Below, piece by piece: positions 1 through 11,405 of a stretch of DNA of 64,000 nucleotides. The translations under genes and the position numbers were made by a program. A model generated the notes under the pieces. That model was not told the DNA's origin and made no database searches. It saw only the letters and a list, made by a program, of their open reading frames with translations. How positions within the stretch are numbered: position 1 is the first letter of the stretch; each line of letters opens with the position of its first letter. The stretch spans positions 12,850,230 through 12,914,229 of the forward strand of contig NC_045128.1 of NCBI RefSeq assembly GCF_007655135.1. The letters run 5' to 3'. The DNA comes from Punica granatum. Lineage: Eukaryota > Streptophyta > Magnoliopsida > Myrtales > Lythraceae.

Positions 1-216
1 GTTTTGATTTTAATTGATTTGTAATGATTATGTTGTTGAATTATGAGAAAAAGTGTGAAAAAATAATGAATAGTTGAGAGAAAGTAATGATTAGGTAATG
101 ATTGTGTTGTTAAATTGTGAAAAAAAAAGTAATGAATAGTTTGAGAGAATTTAGTATTAAAAATTAAATTGAATGGTTAAAAAAATGTAGAAAAAGGGAA
201 AAGTAATAATTGTGTT
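1..216. mobile_element. MITE, left part (split by copia insertion)
   Basis: AT-rich sequence closely matching the interior of the complete MITE at 22222-22424; the first ~33 bases of the element lie outside the window. An internal stretch (about 100-210) is longer than in the other copy. The element is cut at 216 by the copia retrotransposon and resumes at 7904-7974, ending in a terminal motif (CCAAACAGGG) like the right end of the other copy. It carries no coding capacity and is a non-autonomous DNA transposon by structure; the superfamily is not certain. Confidence 0.7.
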
Positions 217-364
217 TGTTAAATATATAGATGTTAATAGTTTAGGGATTTAAATGTAAATAGTCTTGAGTTTATATTCTTTGTGCAATTAACAGTAGAA
301 TACATAAAGAGGGTTGTGTGTCTAGTGGAAGACACAATTCTTTTCCCAATTTCTATATTGCACA
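217..364 (+). repeat. 5' LTR of copia element
   Basis: 148-bp terminal repeat beginning TGTTAAATATATAG and ending TTGCACA, matching 7761-7903. It is followed directly by TGGTGTCGGGTTTGGG, a degenerate primer-binding-site-like sequence at 365-380. The stretch ACATAAAGAGGG here, and TATATAAAGAGGG in the 3' LTR, could serve as the LTR TATA element. Confidence 0.9.
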
Positions 365-505
365 TGGTGTCGGGTTTGGGAAAATTGATCGTCCCAGCTG
401 AATCTTCCGTTTGGAGAGCTGGAGGTCTTTTCTGTTTCTGATTAGAGGGCTGGAGGTTTCGTTTCTGTCAGGTGGTCGTCGCCCAGTCCATCTCAAGTGG
501 TCGCC

Positions 506-2984
506 TGTGAGGCTAATGTCCACCAAACATGCATATATGCTCATATACATATCCATATGCACATGCATGGTAACATAACATACATGTATATAATATACCC
601 TTATTTTTTTGGCTGGATCTTTAAATGTATTTAATATACCACAACTTGTGGCTGGATCATTATCTATATGAAAAAAAAAAAATAATAATAATAATAATAA
701 TGAAAGTGAGAAATCAGATAGAGATGGGTGTAGAATGGGCCAAGTGGCCTCCTCTTCAGCAGCCCTTTCCTTCCCACCGCCTTTGACCATCTTTGACCAC
801 CTTCTTTTTCTTCTTTCCATCATTATTTAAGCCATACCCTCCCTTGCTCTATCCCTAGCAGAAAAAAAAAACGAAAATGAACCAGAAGAGAGAGAGAGAG
901 AGAGAACTGAACTGAGTTGAGAAATTCCAAGAGAAGAAGAAGAGGAAGAGGACTAAGTTGGAGTATTGATTAGTAAGTTGATTATCTATGATTTAAACAT
1001 TCATATTCACTATGTTAGGTATAGTTTGGTGATTCTTCTAGCAATTATCTTAGTTGTTCAGGGTTGAGAAGCTTGGTTGATGTATTCGGAGTTAGTTTTA
1101 TTTTGTGTTAGGATGAGTTTGGTCACCCATACGAGCTGAATATTTCGGTGGTGAGGCAGGGAGCAAATTCTTGATTGCATTAGTAGGTTTCTAATATGAG
1201 CGGAAATGGATCGGATTAATAGAAATTTGTGTGCTCTTTAGCTAAGTTGACTTGCTATAAATGAGAATAGAGTATGAATGAATCTGATTTGAAATTTATC
1301 ATGCACTATAATGATATCATGTGATGGATTGATTGACTAAGGTCTTGTTTATTTGCACTTTGGAACCAAAGAAGTACTTAGAATTCCTTGCACTCTTCTT
1401 AAATTGGGCTGATCAAATTAGTCATCCAGGTGATATAAATTGCAACGTACCCTAAGTTGGTGTAAATTGAGGAATACATGTGCATATCATTTTGCATCGT
1501 TCCCTATTAAGAGAGTTAAGTAGAAATCGAAAGAGATAGGGAATGAACATCGTTAGTTATGAACGTCTTACATTATAGCTATATCGATGAAGTAACACGG
1601 TGGTTAAACTGATGCAAATTTTTATTCTTATTCAGCATATTATCTAATCTTTGTGCTTGAACTGAATAGGGGCTGGGGAGACTGAGACCATACCTCCGGA
1701 AGGCTCGACTCATTAAGTGGTCATTTCAGGGGTGTTTGTGAGTACTTTCTTCCATCGTAAAATGATAATAAATATATATATATATATGTATATATGTGTA
1801 TGGTTATAGAAGTGATGGTGGCTGAATGATTGCGAAACATAGTTGATGTGTATGCTTAGTGTGCTTGTGATGGTTGGACTATAGCCATGGGATCGCTGGA
1901 CGCGGCGGATTATAAAAGGGGCTTGATTGGCCGCCGAACCCGGCGGAATATAAATAGGGACTTGATCGGCCGCCGAACCCGACGGAATATAAATAGGGAC
2001 TTGATCGGCCGCCGAACCCGACGGAATATAAATAGGGACTTGATTGGCCGCTGGACCCGGCGGAATATAAGCAGGGGCATGATCGGCCGCTGGACCGGCG
2101 GAATATAAATGAAGGTCAACTCTTACCGCCAGAGGTTAATGGGCAGCCCCCGCTCATGAGACATGGTTATTGGGAGTTGAGGATGATATGAATGAGGTGT
2201 GCGGGGTCACGGTACCGTCATAACTCTGTTGCGAGGAAATGCAACCCTATGGCTATATTATTGTTGTTTGGATTTGGTTGCCATATGAGTGGTGTGAAGG
2301 TATGATCTTGGTATTGGATTCCATATCTGGTGGAATATGTATATAAATAGATATATGATTGATTGTGGTGAATTGTGATGTTAACATATTAGTTCATTTT
2401 ACGTTGGAATATAGTACTCACTGAGTTGCAGCTCACCCCCTTGCATACATTTTTCCAGATGAGCTAGGAGCTAGACTAGCCGCACAGGAGGACTTTGGAT
2501 AACGGGGATCAGCGCAAAGGATTTTGGCAAGTAGGCCCACCCATAGTATAGGTAGTAAGTGTTCGTAAATGTTACAATCCTGTTACGACCTGAAACTTTT
2601 GTTAGTTGATTTAGTGGTATGGTTGTAGCTGAACACACTATTGAGAGCATATATGTACATTAGAATCCGTTAGATTGATTATATATTCTTGTAGAGCATG
2701 CCGAGTTAGTTAAAGGTTGGATGTGTTATAGAAGTATACTATATATATATATATGAAAACTTTTCGTTCAGTCTGTGTTACAAGATGGTTGCAACTGAGT
2801 AAGCTTTGAGGGTTTTATGCATATATTAGAATTAGTTAGGAGGTTATATGTTATATAGAGCTTGCTGGGTTGGTTCAATGTGTTGGGAGTTAGGAAAACA
2901 TATTACACATATATGAGTTGCGTATATGACAATGGATATTAAGGAATAGAGGGGAAACTCTGCTATAAGTTTCGGGTCGTGACA
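506..2984. mobile_element. Ty3/gypsy-type solo LTR nested in copia leader
   Basis: A 2,479-bp block beginning TGTGAGGC and ending TTCGGGTCGTGACA, bounded by the 5-bp direct repeat TCGCC (501-505 and 2985-2989). The copia leader reads on across it: GGTGGTCGTCGCCCAGTC occurs just before and resumes just after. No coding domains lie inside. The GTCGTGACA end is typical of plant Ty3/gypsy LTRs, so a solo LTR left by unequal recombination is the best reading. Inside are a (GA)n run at 889-906, a TATTTAAG box near 824 and a 39-bp tandem repeat at 1889-2114. Confidence 0.85.
1889..2114. repeat. 39-bp tandem repeat inside the solo LTR
   Basis: About six copies of a unit containing GATCGGCCGCCGAACCCG followed by GCGGAATATAAATAGGGA. 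The three central copies are nearly perfect and the outer ones degenerate. Each unit brings a TATAAATA box. Because 39 is a multiple of three, both strands appear open here, but no protein is indicated. Confidence 0.9.
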
Positions 2985-2989
2985 TCGCC

Positions 2990-3481
2990 AGTCCGTGAGG
3001 TCCCATTTGTCTCAGGTGGTCGTCGCCCAGTCGTCTCAGGTGGTCGCCCAGTCGTCTCCGTCTGGTTTTGCTGTTGTCTGGGTCTGCTGCCGTGGACCTA
3101 CTGTTTTCATCTCCACGTCTGGTTTCCTTTCCACTTGCTTCAGTTACTGGTCTTCGGGGTTTATCTGTGCTCCTCTGCTACTGTGCCTGTGCTGTGTTGT
3201 ACTGTGTTGTGCTGTGCTGCTGCGTCTCTGCCGTGCTGCTGCGTCTCTGTTGTGCTGTTGCGTCTCTGCTGTGTTGCTTTGCATCTCTGTTGTGCTGTGT
3301 TGCTGCGTCTCCGCTGTGCTGCTGCATCTCTGCTGTGTTGCTACTGCGTCTGTGATTGTGCTCTGCTGTACAGCTGAGTATCTGCATTTGTGCTGCTCTG
3401 TTGCTCTATTGGAGCCTTGTTGTCTCAGTTGCTGCTGGATTCTGAGTGTTCTTGTATCTCCCGAGTTATCTGTGGAAAGTT
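2990..3481 (+). other. Copia 5' leader, low-complexity
   Basis: Untranslated leader of the copia element after the solo LTR. It starts with direct repeats of GGTGGTCGCCCAGTCGTCTC. At about 3190-3375 it becomes a degenerate CTG/CTCTG-rich array (units like GCTGCTGCGTCTCTGCTGT) that is open in several frames but compositionally biased and not coding in appearance. Confidence 0.75.
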
Positions 3482-6400
3482 ATGTCAACCTCCCATGGTA
3501 ATATAGGTGTTTCCCCAGTCTATGGGAGCCCCGTAATTTCCACCGTCAAGTTGAATGGGAAAAATTTTGCTGATTGGAAAGCGTCTTTTGAGTTGTGGTT
3601 TTTGGGTCAAGGGCACATGGAGCATCTCACCAAAGAAGCTTCAGAAATTGAAGAGTGGAAAAAGGCAAGCTGGGTTCAAACTTATGCATATCTATATACT
3701 CTCCTATGGCAGTCCATTGATCCATATCTAATGTCTATGTTTCGCCCTTATCGGACATGTAAAGTAGTGTGGACACGTGTCAAAGAGGTGTATACCCGAG
3801 ATATTACCAGGGTCTATGATGTTCTTTCTAATTTATTCCAGTTGAAGCTTTTAGACAATGATATGCATACACATTTGGCCCAACTTCAAGGGTTATTTAC
3901 TGAGTTCGATGAGATCATGCCTTATACCATTGATTTAAAGGAGCAACAGGAACAACGCGACAAAATGAAAGCATTTATCTACTTGCAAAGTCTTGGAACG
4001 GAGTACGAGTCTGTTCGACATCAAATTCTTAGTGGAGAGTCTATCCCTCCACTTGATGATGTGATTGCTCGTCTAATTCGGGTTACTGATGTCTCCTAAA
4101 CTTCAAGTGCACCTGAGGAAAAGGCGGCACTTGTCACCGTGTCCAAGTCATCTACTGCAGCCTGTAGTTCAGTCGGTGTTGCTCACACCCAAAAGGGAAA
4201 TCGTGGACCTAAAGGTGGAAAGGGCCGAGGGAATCCTCCAAATTGCACTTACTGTGGACGACGTGGTCACAATCGCGATAAGTGCTATTCTCTCCACGGG
4301 TTTCCTCCTAAGTTTGCTAATGCTGCACAGACGCAAGCATCGATTGATACTAATGGTAACCCTGCGCCATACAAGGGGACAACAACTAGACAGTCTTCGT
4401 CTGTAGTTATTTCAGCTGAGTAATATGCTCAGTTTGCTCGTCTCCTCCAGCATCAGGCAATTCAGCAAGCATCTCAACCAATTGTCTCTTTCGCACAATC
4501 CGGTCACTCAGTGGCATGTTTCACCAAATCCTCTCTACTAGGCCCTTGGGTTCTTGACTCAGGTGCCTCTGATCATATGTCTGGTAACTCTAATTTGTGA
4601 TCCCATTTCCATAATTCTAGTTCTTTGCCTTCTGTCACTTTAGCTAATGGCTATGTCACCTCGGTGAGTGGCTTTGGCACGGCTCAACCTACTGCTTCCA
4701 TTCCCTTATCTTCCGTTCTATATCTTCCTAAGTTTTCCTATAACTTAATATCTATTAGCAAACTAACCAAAGATCTCAATTGCATTGTAACATTTACCTC
4801 GGAATCTGTGGTAATTCAGGATTCGAGGACAGGAGGAACGATTGGAACGGGGCGTGAGTTTCAAGGTCTCTACCGACTAACTACTCCAGCAACATCTGAG
4901 GTACCTATTGTCTGCACTGCTGCTGCATCTCCAGAGCAGATTCATAGTCGTCTTGGTCATCCTTCTCTAGCTAATTTGAAGCAAATGGTTTTGAGTTTGT
5001 CCAAAGTCAGTCAATTAGAATGTCAATCACGTCATCTTGGAAAGCACACTAGGGCCCAATTTCCAGATAGAGCCAACAAACGTGTTAGTGCTCCTTTTGT
5101 TTTAGTCCATTCAGACATTTGGGGTCCTTGTCCAGTTTCTTCAAATCAAGGTTATCGTTATTTTGTAACTTTCATTGACGATTATTCCAGGATGACATGG
5201 GTATATTTATTGAAGAATCGTTCCGACCTATATTCCACATTTGTGTCCTTTTGTGCTTAAATCCAAACACAATTTGGTATTTCAATTCGTACTATTCGCA
5301 GTGATAATGCCCGAGAATATTTCTCATCATCCTTTCAATCATATATGTCTTCTAGAGGCATGGTACATCAGTCCTCTTGTGCCTATACTCCACAACAAAA
5401 TGGAGTTGCTGAGCGAAAGAATAGACATCTTGTTGAGACTCTACGCACTCTCTTAATACATATGAACGTACCTGTCAAGTTCTGGGGTGATGCACTTCTC
5501 AATAGAATGCCCTCTAGTGTTCTCCATGGTCAAATCCCTTTCTCAGTCTTGTTTCCTCGTGATGCAATTTATTCATTGCCCCCACGTATTTTTGGGTGTC
5601 TCTGTTTTGTCCATCAATTGCTCCCAGGTTCATCAAAACTGTCTCCTCACTCTTTGAAGTGTGTCTTCTTAGGATATCCTCGTGGGAATAAAGGATATAG
5701 ATGTTACTCTCTAGAACACCGTCGATACTTTGTGATTGCCGATGTCACCTTCTTTGAGTCCACTCCTTTTTTCTCAGTGTCTCCCAATCAGTCTAAATTA
5801 CTCTCTAAATCACTGCCTCTCCCCTCTCCGTATGTAATTGCTCCGTCTAGTATTCCATCCACATACACTCCTCCATCTGAGACACCTGAGCTGCCCTTTA
5901 CTTCCCAACCAACCGAATCACGTGAGTTGATCACTTATCAGCGCAGGAAAAAGGTACCTCATGTCGAATCACAACCGGTAGAAAGGGTACAGGTGACCTC
6001 TCCTGAGAGACCAGAAGACTCTACCCCCGTTCCAGTCGCACCTCCAACCTCAGATCCACCATTGATGTCTTCCTCAGAACCAGATTTGCCTATTGCCCAA
6101 AGAAAAGGTACCCGTTCCACTGTCAATCCTTATCCTCTATATAACTTTCTCAGTTATAGTCGTCTATCTCCTTCCTATACTGTATTTCTTTCTTCTTTGG
6201 ATTCTGTTTCTATTCCTAAATCTATTAGAGAGGCATTGTCACATCCTGGTTGGCGGGAAGCAATGGAAGATGAGATGTCTGCTTTGCATGCCAATGGCAC
6301 TTGGGACCTTGTATCTTTGCCACCTGGAAAGACTGTTGTGGGGTGCCGATGGGTGTATACAGTGAAGATGTCCCCAAATGGTCATATTGATCGATTAAAG

Positions 6401-7753
6401 GCTCGTCTAGTTGCCAAGGGCTATACACAGATTCCTGGACTAGACTATGGTGACACCTTTTCTCCTGTAGCGAAGGTGGCTTCTGTGCGTCTACTGTTGT
6501 CATTGGCGGCCATTAATCATTGGTCGCTGCATCAGTTGGACATCAAGAATGCTTTTCTACATGGAGACTTAGAGGAGGAAGTTTATATGGAGCAACCACC
6601 TGGGTTTGTTGCTCAGGGGGAGTACTTTGGCAAGGTATGTAAACTCCGCAAGTCTTTGTATGGGCTGAAACAGTCTCCTCAGGCATGGTTTGGTCGCTTC
6701 AGTTCGGCTGTTCTGAAGTTTGGTCTTTTGAGAAGTCAATTCGATCATTCGGTGTTCTTCAGACACTATGAAGGAAGACATATTCTCCTGGTTGTATATG
6801 TTGATGATATCATAATTACAGGGGATGATGTAGTTGGCATCTTTCAACTGAAGGCTTATTTGCACTCACAATTTCAGACCAAAGACTTGGGAGCCTTGAA
6901 GTATTTTCTTGGGATTGAGGTTGCTCAGTCTGAGCGTGGTATTTACATATCGCAAAGGAAGTATGTGTTAGACATCTTAGAGGAAATAGAATTGCTCGAG
7001 TGTAAGCCAGTTGATACACCGATGGATCCTAATGTCAAGTTGGCACCAGGAGACGGAGAACCCTTTCTTGATGTTGGGCGATATCGCAAACTGGTCGGTA
7101 TGCTGAACTACCTCACAGTTACTAGACCAGACATTTCTTTCTCAGTGAGTGTTGTCAGTCAATTCCTAGATTCACCAACTGAAACTCACTGGAATGCTGT
7201 AATTCGGATTATGAAGTACCTTAAGGGTGCTCCTGGTAGAGGATTGCTATATCAAGATCGAGGTCATAATGAAGTAGTTGGATATACTGATGCAGATTGG
7301 GCCGGTTCAAAATCAGATAGAAGATCCACAACAGGTTACTGTGTGTTGTTTGGAGGAAACGTAATTTCCTGGAAAAGTAAGAAGCAAAATGTTGTTGCTC
7401 GATCGAGTGTCGAAGCTGAATATAGGGCGATGGCTCTAACCACTTGTGAGTTGTTGTGGGTGAAGCAATTGCTTGGAGAGTTGGGAGTAGAACAACCTTG
7501 TCCTATGAAGTTATTTTGTGATAATCAGGCTGCACTACACATTGCGTTGAACCCTGTTTTTCATGAGAGAACGAAACATATCGAGGTCGATTGTCACTTT
7601 GTTAGAGAAAAGTTGCAGTCTCAGGATATTGTGACCACCTTTGTTAGCTCAAATGATCAATTGACAGATATTTTTACTAAAGCTCTTAGGGGTCCTCGAG
7701 TATATTATATTTGTAACAAGCTGGGCATACACAATATATATGCTCCAACTTGA
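3482..7753 (+). pseudogene. Copia gag-pol polyprotein, four in-frame stops
   Basis: The element's structural and replication polyprotein, in a single frame of about 1,424 codons. In order: gag domain (DUF4219/UBN2-like) 3482-4096; CCHC zinc knuckle (CTYCGRRGHNRDKC) near 4240; aspartic protease (WVLDSGASDHMSG) near 4550; integrase with the D, D and E residues (HSDIWGP, RSDNARE, NGVAERKN) about 5100-5430; reverse transcriptase with YVDDIIITGDD near 6800; RNase H with GYTDADWAGSKSDRRS near 7280. The frame never shifts but carries stops at 4097-4099 (TAA), 4421-4423 (TAA), 4598-4600 (TGA) and 5258-5260 (TAA). In the integrase zinc finger one Cys of the expected CxxC appears replaced (CQSR). ATG 3482 is the first gag-frame start in a plausible context. 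Inactive as autonomous coding sequence. Confidence 0.93.
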
Positions 7754-7760
7754 GGGGGTG

Positions 7761-7903
7761 TGTTAAATATATAGATGTTAATAGTTCAGGGATTTAAAAT
7801 AGTCTTGAGTTAATATTCTTTGTGTAATTAACAGTAGAATATATAAAGAGGGTTGTGTGTCTAGTGGAAGACACGATTCTTTTGCCAATTTCTATTTTGC
7901 ACA
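7761..7903 (+). repeat. 3' LTR of copia element
   Basis: 143-bp repeat matching 217-364 and lacking five bases (TGTAA) present there. Preceded by the polypurine tract TGAGGGGG at 7751-7758 and followed by target duplication GTGTT. Confidence 0.9.
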
Positions 7904-7974
7904 GTGTTGATGAATTGAAGATAATTGGAGTTTAATTGAGTTGAGTTAAAAAGAATTTCTAAAGCCAAACAGGG
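7904..7974. mobile_element. MITE, right part
   Basis: Continuation of the MITE begun at position 1. The GTGTT duplication is followed by sequence aligning with the right third of the complete copy at 22370-22424 (TTGAGTTGAGTTAAAAAG then a CCAAACAGGG terminus). Confidence 0.7.
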
Positions 7975-8083
7975 AATTAATAAAAATATCGAACATGCGC
8001 AAAAAGGAAAAGTGAAAGTTATACTACTCACTCCCATCGTAGAGTAAGTAGTAATAGATAAAAGGGTATATGTAGTCCCCTAC

Positions 8084-8684
8084 TAAGGCCAATCGTATTT
8101 GACACGACGCGATAACACGACAATGATACGACATGGGATTAAGCGGATTTGGATTAATGCTAAATGTATTTCATATCTAAATGGGTTAAACCCGTTTAGA
8201 CACGATAAATAAACGTGTTTAAACGGGTTCAACCCTTGTAACCCGTTTAGACACTGTTAGACTAGTTTATATTATGTGTTATCGTGTTAATAAATTTATT
8301 TCACATATTGTATCAATTTATAGAAGAAAATATACTAAAGTCATCTAAATTTGTTTATATAATTCGCCCGTTTATAGTGCTTTTATCATTTTAATCGTGT
8401 AGTAACGTGTAATTAAAATTAATAGTGCCATATCATGTAAGTATAATATGTACATAAATGAAATAGTATCATATCATGTAGGTAAATATACATACACATT
8501 TAGACACACTTAGTTAAACGGGTAAGACATGTCGTATCCGTGTCAACTTGTAATTATACGTGTCGTGCTCGTGTTTGAAAATCTTGACACGTTTATTAAA
8601 AGTATTCTATTCGGGTTTAAAACTTTTTGACACAAATCCGTTTAGACACAACCTGTTTAAATGCAACACGACACATATTGCCAC
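8084..8684. mobile_element. Non-autonomous TIR element (about 0.6 kb)
   Basis: Internally palindromic, rich in CGTGTCGTG/CACGACACG and AACCCGTTTAGACACG motifs of opposite orientation. The ends are imperfect inverted repeats (left TAAGGCCAAT, right ATTGCCACTA) flanked on both sides by CTAC. Unit B has an uninterrupted equivalent site (TTTAGTCCCACCACAAC near 20268), so this is an insertion into unit A. No coding capacity; superfamily undetermined. Confidence 0.65.
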
Positions 8685-8689
8685 TACTA

Positions 8690-9322
8690 CCCACCACAAC
8701 AATCAAATCGAAACATTTTGATTAGCAGACAAGAACATCCATTAAAGTGGTACGCTCTCTTTCTCCTGATTTCGAACAGTTGTATCATAGAAAAGGCTTT
8801 TCTAATACAGTAGAAGTCCTGATATGATATAATCAAGTGATTTACCAAAGGTTCAATTAAAACTCTCCCAGAATTCAACTAATTCACTAATAATATTTAT
8901 GGTAAAGACTTTTCGAAATGAAATCCATGTAATTTATTTCAGTAGTAAGTAATTTACTGTAAATTTAAGTGAATAACACAACTAGTGTTTTAAAGTACGT
9001 GTGACTTTCTGAAAAATACATATAATTTACCTAAAATTGAAATATTTACTAGAAGTTAGAATAATTAATTTTACATGCATAAAGTAATCAAAATAAAGTA
9101 ATTGCACCTTAATTAGCATTCTTGCTGTACATTATTTTCTTATAACAATTGTCTTGTCAAATCAAAGATAGATTTCAAGTTTTTGGATATCAAGTAATAC
9201 ATGTTTGGGAAAAAATTTGGCGTAAAGGAAAAAGAGTAAAAGATGTGTATATTATCTTTCTCTCTCTTTTTTTTTTTGGAAAAAAAAAGAACTTAATGCT
9301 AAAAGAATGCCATTTTCATGGC
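8690..9322. other. Intergenic, shared between duplication units
   Basis: AT-rich non-coding sequence, close to 20275-20911 of unit B. In an intact ancestor it would lie upstream of, or be an intron before, the UGT second exon, but no first exon is recognisable in either unit. No gene seen. Confidence 0.5.
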
Positions 9323-10325
9323 TAAGTAAGTAATTCTGATGAAGCTTGTGGCACAGGATGTGAAGACAAAGTCCTCGACTTCATTCCAGGATTTTCAAAC
9401 AGTAAGTGCAGGGACCTGCCTCATGGTATAGTGTTTGGGGACTTCAATTCGCCGTTCGCCCATATGCTTCACAGTACGCGCAAAACTCTGCATCCGGTGG
9501 CCGCTGTAACCATTAACTCCTTCGAAGAAGCCAATCCAATAGTAACCGAATATCTCCGTTCAAAGTTCCAAAAGTATCTAAGCATTGGTCCCTTTATTCT
9601 GGCATCTCCTCCTCCGTTTTCTGATCCAAACAGCTGCATCCCGTGGCTTGATCGTCACGAGCCGAATTCTGTTGTCTACAGAAAAATTAGTATTTTGCCC
9701 CCCTGAAAAAAAATATTTATATACTATTTATATCAAGTAACATTTTTGTCCCCTGGATGAAAATCCTGGATCCGCCCCTAGTTGTCTACATAAGTTTTGG
9801 TACTCTAGTCAAGCCTAAGCCAGATGAACTCATGGCCCTGATAGAATCATTGGTAAAAACAGGGTATCCGTTCCTCTGGTCCTTCCGGGAAAACCTGAGG
9901 GCCAGAATTTTACGAGGGTATTGGTCGAGAAAGTGATGGAAAAGGGGAAGATCGTGCCCTGGACACCGCAGCTGGCAGTCCTAAGACACAGGTCGGTGGG
10001 GGTGTTTGTGACACACTGCGGGTGGAACTCTCTGGTGGAGAGCATCACAGGCGGGGTCCCGTTGACGGGGAGGCCATTCTTGTGGGATCAGCCGCTGAAC
10101 CGTAGCACAATGGAGGATGAATGGAAGATCGGGGTCGGGGTGGAAGGCGGTGTGATCACAAAAGAAGGAACTGTGAGAGCACTGAAGCTGATCTTGTGCT
10201 CAGAAGAAGGGAAGAGAATGAGAGAGAGGGTTGGTGTGTTAAAGGAGGCAGCGTTGGGATCTATGGAGCCCAACGGCAGCTCCACCCGGAATTTTAAGTC
10301 CTTGCTGGAGATTGTTTATCATTAA
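9323..10325 (+). pseudogene. UGT78-like flavonoid 3-O-glucosyltransferase pseudogene (copy A)
   Basis: The C-terminal two thirds of a family-1 glycosyltransferase, resembling anthocyanidin/flavonol 3-O-glucosyltransferases (UGT78 group), which move glucose from UDP-glucose to the 3-hydroxyl in the cytosol. Visible: VLDFIPGFS near 9380, PWLDRHEPNSVVY near 9650, then SFGTLVKPKPDELMALIE after a 100-bp insertion, and a full 44-codon PSPG box at 9960-10091 (W...FVTHCGWNS...GVP...DQ; the final Gln fits a glucose donor), ending STRNFKSLLEIV at 10325. The N-terminal acceptor-binding third is absent. Disruptions: insertion at 9681-9780, and a one-base frameshift near 9905-9920. The reading frame resumes at the codons for VEKVMEKGKIVPW. 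Family membership is firm; substrate is inferred. Confidence 0.88.
9681..9780. mobile_element. Small insertion (~100 bp) in UGT pseudogene
   Basis: A 100-bp block flanked by the direct repeat GTTGTCTACA (9671-9680 and 9781-9790) interrupts the codons for SVVYISFG. Its end GGATCCGCCCCTA is a common terminus of short plant DNA transposons. A 9-10-bp duplication would suit a Mutator-like element, but no clear inverted repeats remain. Absent from unit B at this position. Confidence 0.7.
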
Positions 10326-10710
10326 TACATAATATGCAATTAACAATATATGACGCTAATATATATATATATATATACACACACGTACTTTTTTTCTTTT
10401 GTCTGTAATAATCTATGTCACCGTATTGTTGGGATATAAAATGTTTGAAACTGTACAGTACAAGACATCGAGAGAATGATATTGTATTCATCATTTTATT
10501 CATCGTCATCAACCGTGCACTTGCGCAATGAGAGAACCATCGACCTCATTACGTTAGTAAGGTTTCTTACCCAAGTCACACTCACAATATATAGCTAGAT
10601 GACGCATCCATCCAAAATCATTGATACTTAAGTAGCAAGCCGTATAATTTGATTAGGGGATGAATTTTTATCTTCTTTTTTTTTATTTTTTGGAGAGGAG
10701 GGAGGATCGG
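10326..10710. other. UGT 3' flank
   Basis: AT-rich 3' flank with a short (TA)n run at about 10360-10378, matching 22425-22800 in unit B. No gene seen. Confidence 0.5.
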
Positions 10711-11405
10711 CCCCCTTGGACTCAGAGCAGTAATGAAATTGTTAATATTAGGTTTTATTGAATATATCTATTTTCTCAATGAAATTATCGTGCTTCGCCC
10801 TTTTGACTTTACAATATAAAGTTTCTTTGAACTTCATTGCCGATGGACAAAATTCTTGGATCCGTAAAATTGTTAGTTAATAACTAGATAAAATGAATCG
10901 AAAATATTGGTGACTACTTTTGTAATAGGCTTTTAGGTAAAATCAAATATTTGTAACCACTATGGCTTAAGTTTGTTCGCTGCTATTTTAACAGAGGTTT
11001 ATCCGTTAGAAAGTTGGTCATTTAAATTATTATTTTTAATTTGTGACAAGATATTCGGCCCTTGGACTCAGAGCAGTAATGAAATTGTTAATATTAGGTT
11101 TTATTGAATATATCTATTTTCTCAATGAAATTATCGTGCTTCGCCCTTTTGACTTTACAATATAAAGTTTCTTTGAACTTCATTGCCGATGGACAAAATT
11201 CTTGGATCCGTAAAATTGTTAGTTAATAACTAGATAAAAATGAATCGAAAATATTGGTGACTACTTTTGTAATAGGCTTTTAGGTAAAATCAAATATTTG
11301 TAACCACTATGGCTTAAGTTTGTTCGCTGCTATTTTAACAGAGGTTTATCCGTTAGAAAGTTGGTCATTTAAATTATTATTTTAAATTTGTGACAAGATA
11401 TTCGG
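10711..11405. repeat. 346-bp tandem duplication
   Basis: Two almost identical direct copies, about 10711-11057 and 11058-11405, both starting CCTTGGACTCAGAGCAG and ending GTGACAAGATATTCGG. Only a few one-base differences are visible (for example GATAAAATG versus GATAAAAATG). Unit B has a single, more diverged copy (22808-23050), so this duplication is recent and specific to unit A. Confidence 0.92.

Larger units (their letters stand above)
217..7903 (+). mobile_element. Ty1/copia LTR retrotransposon (decayed, nested)
   Basis: Complete copia element with short LTRs (217-364 and 7761-7903, both TG...CA), a 5-bp target-site duplication GTGTT (212-216 and 7904-7908), a leader, one gag-pol reading frame (3482-7753) and a polypurine stretch TGAGGGGG just before the 3' LTR. 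By eye the LTRs differ at 7 substitutions plus one 5-bp indel, so the insertion is not recent. The short LTRs and single gag-pol frame resemble Ale-type copia elements (inference). The leader is interrupted by a Ty3-type solo LTR (506-2984). The element sits inside a MITE. Confidence 0.92.

Noticed and set aside
1889..2114. Possible CRISPR-like array
   Set aside because: Units are contiguous with no unique spacers, and the host is a plant.
1887..2119. Open frames on both strands with Arg-rich repeated peptide
   Set aside because: They are produced by a 39-bp tandem repeat (divisible by three) inside a solo LTR; no gene signals.
2979..3501. Cys/Leu-rich open frames in three frames
   Set aside because: Low-complexity CTG/CTCTG array in the copia leader; open in all frames because of composition.
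4097..5345. Several separate genes between copia gag and pol
   Set aside because: All pieces are in one frame, separated only by stop codons; they are parts of a single decayed gag-pol.
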